Shown here: in pieces, positions 13,405 through 17,981 of the stretch | Layout: each line of letters opens with the position of its first letter | Position numbering within the stretch: position 1 is the first letter of the stretch | Program-made: the position numbers and the translations under genes | The notes under the pieces: generated by a model | The model's input: only the letters and a program-made list of their open reading frames with translations | Told to the model about the DNA's origin: nothing | The model's database searches: none | Assembly: GCA_013817655.1 (NCBI GenBank) | Contig: JACDCJ010000011.1 | Location: 1-17,981, forward strand | Origin: Actinosomnolentus pattersoniae (SeqCode) | GTDB lineage: Bacteria > Actinomycetota > UBA4738 | DNA length: 17,981 bases | Direction: 5' to 3'

Positions 13405-15012
13405 CTAAACTGCGGTCGTCGAGAGAGCGTAGGCCCGGCTGACGGACGAGGGTGGGTTCGGCGCCGTCTGGGCCTGATTCGTGATGACGGCAACCGCGCT
13501 CACACACGTTCCCCTGAACATCCGGCGTGAGGTGGACTCACCGGCTCCCACGACGGCACGAAGGGCACGCACTCGAAGTCCCCGTCCCGTGTCGCAGATC
13601 AGGCTGCCCTTGAGCGCCCCGCCCGTTGAGGTGTTGGTAAGGGTGACGCGGTATGGACCGGTCTCCGGGATGACAACCCAGTTCAACGAGTAGTTGTCGG
13701 GGATGCTGCCGCTGAAGCTCCCACCTTCGCTCTCGATGGTTCCGTGCGGCTGGGTCTCCCCCGCTCCTGGCTGGACCCCGTCGCCGTTCACGTACTGCGG
13801 GCCTTCCTCGAAGCAGTACGGATACACGTACCCGCCACCGCAGGCCCTGTTGAACTTCACCGCGACCGCGTACGCGTGGTACGCGGCCGCCAGAGTGGTT
13901 CCCTCGGGAGCGAGGGCGGCGTTCATCGCCTCGAGGTTGCTGCCCTCGTTGCGGCTCGTGATCTCCCAGAACCGCTGCATGACGTCCTCACCGCCACCGG
14001 AGTTCCCGGCGCCGTATCGCTCGGTCAGGCCGCGCCAGGTGATCCAGTACGGGTAGGGCGAGTCTTCGTACTCGCCCATGTCGTTCTCGAACACGGGCCA
14101 GAGGTAGTTGTAGTTGTCGTTCGCGTAGTCGTAGACCTCGTCCTCCATCCATGTCGCGCCGCCCTCGACGAAGACCGAGTCGGGCGCGTTCGCCCCGCTC
14201 AGCGCGCCGTACCCGAACTGGATCGAGTGGTTGAACTCGTGTGCGGTCGTCGCGTCGAGCGCGCGCTGCGGGGTTCCTGGGAAGTTTGAGTAGTCGTTGT
14301 TCAGCCCCATGCACGACGCGTCCGCGTCCTGGTCGTTCCAGGCGGTGTTGGGGTTGTTGCCGACTGGCCCGGCATACTTCCCGGAGCTCGAGACGAACCC
14401 GTACAGGACCGGCGCCATCGTCGGCTCGATCCGGACGTGGTACTTCCCCCCCGGGGGCGGGACCTCGAAGACGGGTGGCGCCGCCCAGCCGAAGCTGTCG
14501 ATCTCCGTCGTCCAGGAGCCCTCCAGCGAGTCGATGTAGTCCTGAATGGTGAGGCCGCTGTTCCCGCCGATGAGCGTCGCGTCGTACTCGATGTGGAAGT
14601 GAGCCGACTGGATCTGGTCGGGAAGGGGCGTCGGCGACAGGACGTCGCAGAAGCTCCCCGGGTCGGGCGTCAGCAAGCGCTCGAGCTCCGTCCGCTCCGG
14701 GCCGGCGGGCAGGGTCTGCACCACTCGGCGGAGCTCGAGGAGCCATACGGTCCCGTGGAACGGGACATCGCTTCGATAGATGCGGGGCAGGCGGTCCGGG
14801 GCGAGCAGCGCGTAGGCGATGTAGAGGTAGCCCCGCTCCCGGGTCAGCGCCCCCGAGGCGATGGCGCGCTGGATGCGGTCCGGGCTCGAGAGAGCTGCCG
14901 AGGCCTCCGAGTCCGGAGCCTGGGACGCGCCGGAGGGCGCCGGAGTCCCGACGACCCCTACCACGACGAAACTCACGAGAAGCGCGCGCACCAGAACCGT
15001 CCGAGCACCCAT
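13405..15012 (-). CDS. Secreted HEXXH metalloprotease-like protein
   Basis: This is a 535-aa exported protein. The N-terminus is a Sec signal peptide (VLVRALLVSFVVVGVVGTPA, cleavage likely near residue 30). H258-E259-F260-N261-H262 forms an HEXXH zinc motif inside TTAHEFNHSIQFGYG. Downstream VFVEGGATWMEDEVYD supplies E283 as a plausible third ligand, the spacing expected of gluzincin-type enzymes. The pattern (catalytic helix, then an EGGATWMED helix) resembles a family named for a Myxococcus protein (MXAN_6640-type putative metalloprotease); this is recall, not a search. Residues about 425-535 look like a beta-sandwich appendage (SLNWVVIPETGPYRVTLTNT), perhaps for substrate or surface binding. 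Aromatic-rich stretches such as YANDNYNYLWPVF are typical of extracellular proteins. The start is ATG 15012 with AAAGGA about seven bases upstream. The substrate is unknown. It may be membrane-free and released. Confidence 0.85.
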   Translation of the reverse strand: MGARTVLVRALLVSFVVVGVVGTPAPSGASQAPDSEASAALSSPDRIQRAIASGALTRERGYLYIAYALLAPDRLPRIYRSDVPFHGTVWLLELRRVVQTLPAGPERTELERLLTPDPGSFCDVLSPTPLPDQIQSAHFHIEYDATLIGGNSGLTIQDYIDSLEGSWTTEIDSFGWAAPPVFEVPPPGGKYHVRIEPTMAPVLYGFVSSSGKYAGPVGNNPNTAWNDQDADASCMGLNNDYSNFPGTPQRALDATTAHEFNHSIQFGYGALSGANAPDSVFVEGGATWMEDEVYDYANDNYNYLWPVFENDMGEYEDSPYPYWITWRGLTERYGAGNSGGGEDVMQRFWEITSRNEGSNLEAMNAALAPEGTTLAAAYHAYAVAVKFNRACGGGYVYPYCFEEGPQYVNGDGVQPGAGETQPHGTIESEGGSFSGSIPDNYSLNWVVIPETGPYRVTLTNTSTGGALKGSLICDTGRGLRVRALRAVVGAGESTSRRMFRGTCVSAVAVITNQAQTAPNPPSSVSRAYALSTTAV

Positions 15013-15051
15013 GGCATTTCCTTTCGGCTTCGAGGCCAGCGGGACGCGCGA

Positions 15052-15057
15052 AGTCTA
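15052..15057 (-). promoter_or_regulatory. Weak candidate -10 for the metalloprotease gene
   Basis: TAGACT on the minus strand fits TANNNT and lies 40 bases before ATG 15012. The hexamer at -35 distance (GGGACG) matches poorly, so this is only suggestive. Confidence 0.2.
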
Positions 15058-15167
15058 GCAACAAAGAACTAGTCCGTCCCGGCCGGCCCGGCCGCGATGG
15101 CATCCCACTGGGGCCCTCTTGCAGGCGATGCGACAATCCGGGGTCGACCTATCGAAAGGAGTCGATC

Positions 15168-15569
15168 GTGGTCAGGGAGTTCAAGGAGTTCGTGATGCGC
15201 GGGAACCTCGTGGAGCTCGCCGTCGCCTTCGTCCTGGCGCTGGCGTTCGCGACGGTCATCGAGGCGCTCATCTCCGGGGTCGTCCTGCCGTTGATCGCCG
15301 CGATCCTCGGCGAGCCGAACTTCGACGCGCTAACCCTCAGCGTCGGGGACGGCGTCGTGAGATACGGGACGTTCCTGACGGCCCTCGTGACGTTCCTGCT
15401 GATCGCGCTGGTGCTGTTCTTGATCGTTCGCGCCTACAACCGGATGAGCCGGACGCGGGAAACCGCAGCGCCCACCACCAAGGGCTGCGAGTTCTGCCTC
15501 ACCGAGATCCCAGTCGCGGCGACCCGGTGCCCTGCCTGCACCAGCCAAGTGGAGACACGGCTGGCCTGA
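15168..15569 (+). CDS. mscL: Large-conductance mechanosensitive channel MscL
   Basis: MscL is a homopentameric inner-membrane channel that opens under membrane tension and releases solutes on hypo-osmotic shock. The 133-aa protein begins with the amphipathic helix and first pore helix typical of the family (FKEFVMRGNLVELAVAFVLA). A periplasmic loop (EPNFDALTLSVGDG), a second membrane helix (FLTALVTFLLIALVLFLIV) and a cytoplasmic tail follow. The tail carries two CXXC pairs, CEFC and CPAC, that look like a small zinc ribbon; this extension is known in actinobacterial MscL proteins but absent from the E. coli form. The start is GTG 15168 with AAAGGAG six bases upstream. It is monocistronic and divergent from the metalloprotease gene. 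The downstream gap to the convergent cyanophycin synthetase is 32 bases, with only weak hairpin potential. Confidence 0.96.
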   Translation: MVREFKEFVMRGNLVELAVAFVLALAFATVIEALISGVVLPLIAAILGEPNFDALTLSVGDGVVRYGTFLTALVTFLLIALVLFLIVRAYNRMSRTRETAAPTTKGCEFCLTEIPVAATRCPACTSQVETRLA

Positions 15570-15601
15570 GCAGCGAGCCCAACCCCTACCCCAGGGCCGG
15601 C

Positions 15602-17981
15602 CTACAGGCCGACGCCGAACTCGATCAGGTCCGGGTCCCCGCTGATGGCCTCGAGCTGCCCGTCGCCCTCCTCCGGCCGCATGACGTTGGGCTGCGCGAG
15701 CGACCGGCGGGCCTCGAGCTCCTTCCAGACCTCCGTCGCGTAGTCCACGCAGAGGAGCACGAGGTCACCGGGGCGGCTTCGGTCCAGCGCCCGCCGGGTG
15801 GCCTCCATCTCGTCGAGGACGATCTCGACGCTTCCCACCCGGTGCCCGCCACGAATGGCCTCCTGGACGCCCTCGAAGACCTGTTCCGCCACCTCTCCGC
15901 GCTTGCGGCCCCTCGGGTTCGCGTCCTCCCGGATGATGATCTCGTCGAAATATCGGGCGGCGACCTTACCGAGCTCGCGCATGTCCTCGTTCCGCCGGTC
16001 CCCCGGCGTGGCGACGACCGCGACGCGAAGGTTCGCGGACCACGACGCCGCACCGGGCGGGGCGAAGGCCGGCGTGTTGGAGGTCATCCGCTCGACGAAG
16101 TCGCCCACTGTCTCCAGGCCATGGGCGTTGTGCGCGTAGTCGACCAATACCTTGACTCCGTTTAGCTCGAAGAGGTTCAGGCGGCCGGGCGCCTGGTAGA
16201 TCGAGGTGTTGAAGGTCCGAAGGCCCTGGCGGATGTCGTGCAGATGCGCGCCGGCGGCGTGCGCCGCCGCGGCGGCCGCGAGCGCGTTCTGCACCATCAT
16301 GCGTGCGCGGCCCTCGAAGGTGGACGGGAGCTGATGGACCCAGCCGATCGGCATCGTGCGACGCCCCCATCGGATCACCATCATCTCGCCGAGTGAGCCC
16401 TTCTGGAGCACCACCGCCTTGTATCCGCGGCCGACCCACCGCTCGACTAGCTCGTTGTCCTCCCGAAGTGAGAACAGGATCACCGATCCGGAGCAGTGCC
16501 TGCGCATCTCGGCCACGAGCGGGTCGTCGGCGTTCAGCACGGCCACCCCGCTCCGCGGCACCGCCTCGACCACCACCCGCTTGACGGCGGCGAGCTGCTC
16601 GACCGTGTGCACGTCCTTGAGGCCCAGATGGTCGCCGGTGACGTTCGTGACGACGGCGACGTCGTTGCGGCCGTACCCGAGTCCCTCCCGCAGGATCCCG
16701 CCCCGGGCGACCTCGAAGACGGCGAAGTCGATTCGGGGGTTCTGCAGCACCATCTGCGACGACTTCGGCCCGCTCGCGTCGGCGCGCTTCACCAGCCGGT
16801 CGTCGATGTAGATCCCGTCGGTGGACGTCATGCCGACCCTGAAGCCCATCCCCTTCATGATGTGGGCGATCATCCGGACGGTGGTCGTCTTCCCGTTCGA
16901 TCCGGTGACCCCGATGATCGGGATCCGGGCCGGCGTCCCCGGAGGGAAGAGAAGGTCGATCACCGGCTTGGCGACATACTGGGACTCGCCCTCGGTGGGA
17001 TGAGTGTGCATGCGAAATCCGGGAGCGGCGTTGACCTCGACGATGGCCCCTCCGGCTTCGCGAACCGGCTGAGAGATGTCGGGAGCGAGGAAGTCGATGC
17101 CGGCGACGTCGAGTCCCACCACACGCGCCGCCTCCTCGGCGATCTCCACGTTGTCCTCGTGTGCCTCCCACGTCCGATCGATCGAGCTGCCGCCGGTGGA
17201 CATGTTGCCGGTCGCCACGAGCTTGACGACCGCTCCCTTGGGGGCGACGTCGTCCAGGCCGAACCCCTGCCTTCGTACGAGCCCCTCGGCCTCCTCGTCG
17301 ATCACGATGCGCGTGAGGACCTTCTCGTGCCCGATGCCCCTGCGCGGATCCAGGTTCGTGATGTCGACGAGCTCGCGGACCGTGTGCTCGCCGTCGCCTA
17401 CGACGTGTGCCGGAACGCGCTGCGCCACCGCCACCATGTGCCCGGCGACCACGAGCACCCGGTAATCGTTCCCGGTCACGTGGCGCTCAACGAGGACGAC
17501 CCCTCCGCGCGCCTCGGCCATCGCCCGGCGAAAGGCCGCGCGAACCGACTCCTCGTTTCGGAGGTCCAGGCCCACGCCGCGGCCGTGGTTCCCGTCCAGC
17601 GGTTTCGTGACGACCGGATACCCGATGCGCCGAGCGGCGGCCACCGCCTCCTCATCGGATCGAACGACCTCGCCTCGCGGCACTGGGAGCCCGGCGGCGG
17701 CCAGGAGGCTCGTGGTCAACTTCTTGTCCCCAGCGATGTCGACGGCCAGCGCAGACGTCACCGACGTCATGGTCGCCCGGATCCGCTGCTGGTACTTCCC
17801 CTGGCCGAGCTGGACCAGCGACTGCTCGTTGAGGCGCATGACGGGGATGTCCCTACTGGCCGCCTCGTCCAGGATCGCCTGCGTCGACGGCCCGAAGGCA
17901 ACACGCTCGGCAAGACGGATCAGGCTCTCCAGCGCGACGAGGAAGTCGAAGTCCGGATCCGGTTCGACGAGGTGGTTCACC
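15602..17981 (-). CDS. cphA: Cyanophycin synthetase (ATP-grasp + Mur ligase), N-terminus beyond window
   Basis: This enzyme family builds multi-L-arginyl-poly-L-aspartate from Asp and Arg with ATP. In the 792 codons visible, the end of the N domain (FDFLVALESLIRLAE) leads to the CphA signature FGPSTQAILDEAA and LNEQSLVQLGQGKYQQRIRA. The ATP-grasp domain follows (about 80-345: DIAGDKKLTTSLLAAAGLPVP, VTKPLDGNHGRGVG, metal site EVNAAPG near 315-321). The Mur ligase domain comes next, with P-loop GVTGSNGKTTT (357-367), STDGIYIDDRLVKRAD, EVARGGILREGLG, NVTGDHLGL, DYAHN (614-618), GDRRNEDMRELG (660-671) and REDANPRGRKRGE. Family members are about 870-900 aa, so roughly 100-130 N-terminal residues lie outside. 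All key motifs look intact, so activity is expected. Whether the product is true cyanophycin or a related polymer cannot be read here. No cyanophycinase is visible in the window. The GTG at 17980 is internal and not the start. Confidence 0.93.
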   Translation of the reverse strand, partial: VNHLVEPDPDFDFLVALESLIRLAERVAFGPSTQAILDEAASRDIPVMRLNEQSLVQLGQGKYQQRIRATMTSVTSALAVDIAGDKKLTTSLLAAAGLPVPRGEVVRSDEEAVAAARRIGYPVVTKPLDGNHGRGVGLDLRNEESVRAAFRRAMAEARGGVVLVERHVTGNDYRVLVVAGHMVAVAQRVPAHVVGDGEHTVRELVDITNLDPRRGIGHEKVLTRIVIDEEAEGLVRRQGFGLDDVAPKGAVVKLVATGNMSTGGSSIDRTWEAHEDNVEIAEEAARVVGLDVAGIDFLAPDISQPVREAGGAIVEVNAAPGFRMHTHPTEGESQYVAKPVIDLLFPPGTPARIPIIGVTGSNGKTTTVRMIAHIMKGMGFRVGMTSTDGIYIDDRLVKRADASGPKSSQMVLQNPRIDFAVFEVARGGILREGLGYGRNDVAVVTNVTGDHLGLKDVHTVEQLAAVKRVVVEAVPRSGVAVLNADDPLVAEMRRHCSGSVILFSLREDNELVERWVGRGYKAVVLQKGSLGEMMVIRWGRRTMPIGWVHQLPSTFEGRARMMVQNALAAAAAAHAAGAHLHDIRQGLRTFNTSIYQAPGRLNLFELNGVKVLVDYAHNAHGLETVGDFVERMTSNTPAFAPPGAASWSANLRVAVVATPGDRRNEDMRELGKVAARYFDEIIIREDANPRGRKRGEVAEQVFEGVQEAIRGGHRVGSVEIVLDEMEATRRALDRSRPGDLVLLCVDYATEVWKELEARRSLAQPNVMRPEEGDGQLEAISGDPDLIEFGVGL

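Noticed and set aside
13988..15136. Second minus-strand open frame overlapping the metalloprotease gene
   Set aside because: It is an out-of-frame shadow. The other frame has a signal peptide, an RBS and HEXXH.
15570..15601. Terminator between mscL and cphA
   Set aside because: Only a 5-bp stem with a 2-base loop (GGCCT/AGGCC at its edge) and imperfect pairings were found; too weak to call.
15119..16165. Plus-strand open frame covering mscL and the cyanophycin synthetase end
   Set aside because: It is out of frame with mscL and antisense to cphA; low-complexity shadow.

Overview
The window is GC-rich, gene-dense DNA. It uses several GTG starts, has 4-base GTGA gene overlaps, and has no intergenic gap above about 200 bases. 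The gene content points to an actinobacterium (Actinomycetota): large LuxR-type ATPase regulators, a DUF4349-type surface protein, MscL with a zinc-ribbon tail, short RTX-repeat secreted proteins and cyanophycin-synthetase-like enzymes. The class cannot be fixed from the sequence alone. No tRNA, rRNA, CRISPR array, transposase or phage gene was seen.

Layout. 1-1247 (+): tail of a TPR protein entering from upstream, with an apparent one-base frameshift. 1244-1396 (-): a 50-aa single-pass membrane protein whose stop codon overlaps that gene's stop. 1526-4333 (-): a large LuxR-family ATPase regulator. 4567-5001 (+): a small secreted RTX-repeat protein, followed by a cluster of alternating hairpins (5030-5095). 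5130-7018 (-): a two-gene operon of a winged-helix/coiled-coil protein and an M20 metallopeptidase. 7132-8871 (+), divergent from that operon: a Mur ligase of the cyanophycin-synthetase family that has the CphA-type N-terminal domain but no ATP-grasp domain. 8960-9853 (+): a DUF4349-type surface protein. 9866-11787 (-): an OmpR-type response regulator and histidine kinase, overlapping by four bases. 11943-13319 (+): a lower-GC pair coding for a cysteine-containing secreted protein (apparently frameshifted) and a membrane-anchored protein. 13405-15012 (-): a secreted HEXXH metalloprotease-like protein. 15168-15569 (+): mscL. 15602-17981 (-): a cyanophycin synthetase with ATP-grasp and Mur ligase domains, cut by the window edge.

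How the genes may work together. The most striking content is two CphA-family enzymes about 7 kb apart. One has the ATP-grasp plus Mur arrangement known for making multi-arginyl-poly-aspartate (cyanophycin). The other is shortened to the N domain plus the Mur ligase domain, and its C-terminal lobe differs at positions conserved in the larger one. An M20 carboxypeptidase-type hydrolase and a putative DNA-binding protein are divergent from the short enzyme. A peptide-polymer synthesis and turnover module is a reasonable hypothesis. No cyanophycinase or isoaspartyl dipeptidase is visible, so the identity of any polymer is open. The rest is mostly envelope and sensing: MscL for osmotic shock, a two-component system and several secreted or anchored proteins.

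Two genes carry apparent one-base losses, one at a G run and one at or near a C run. These may be sequencing errors rather than true pseudogenes.
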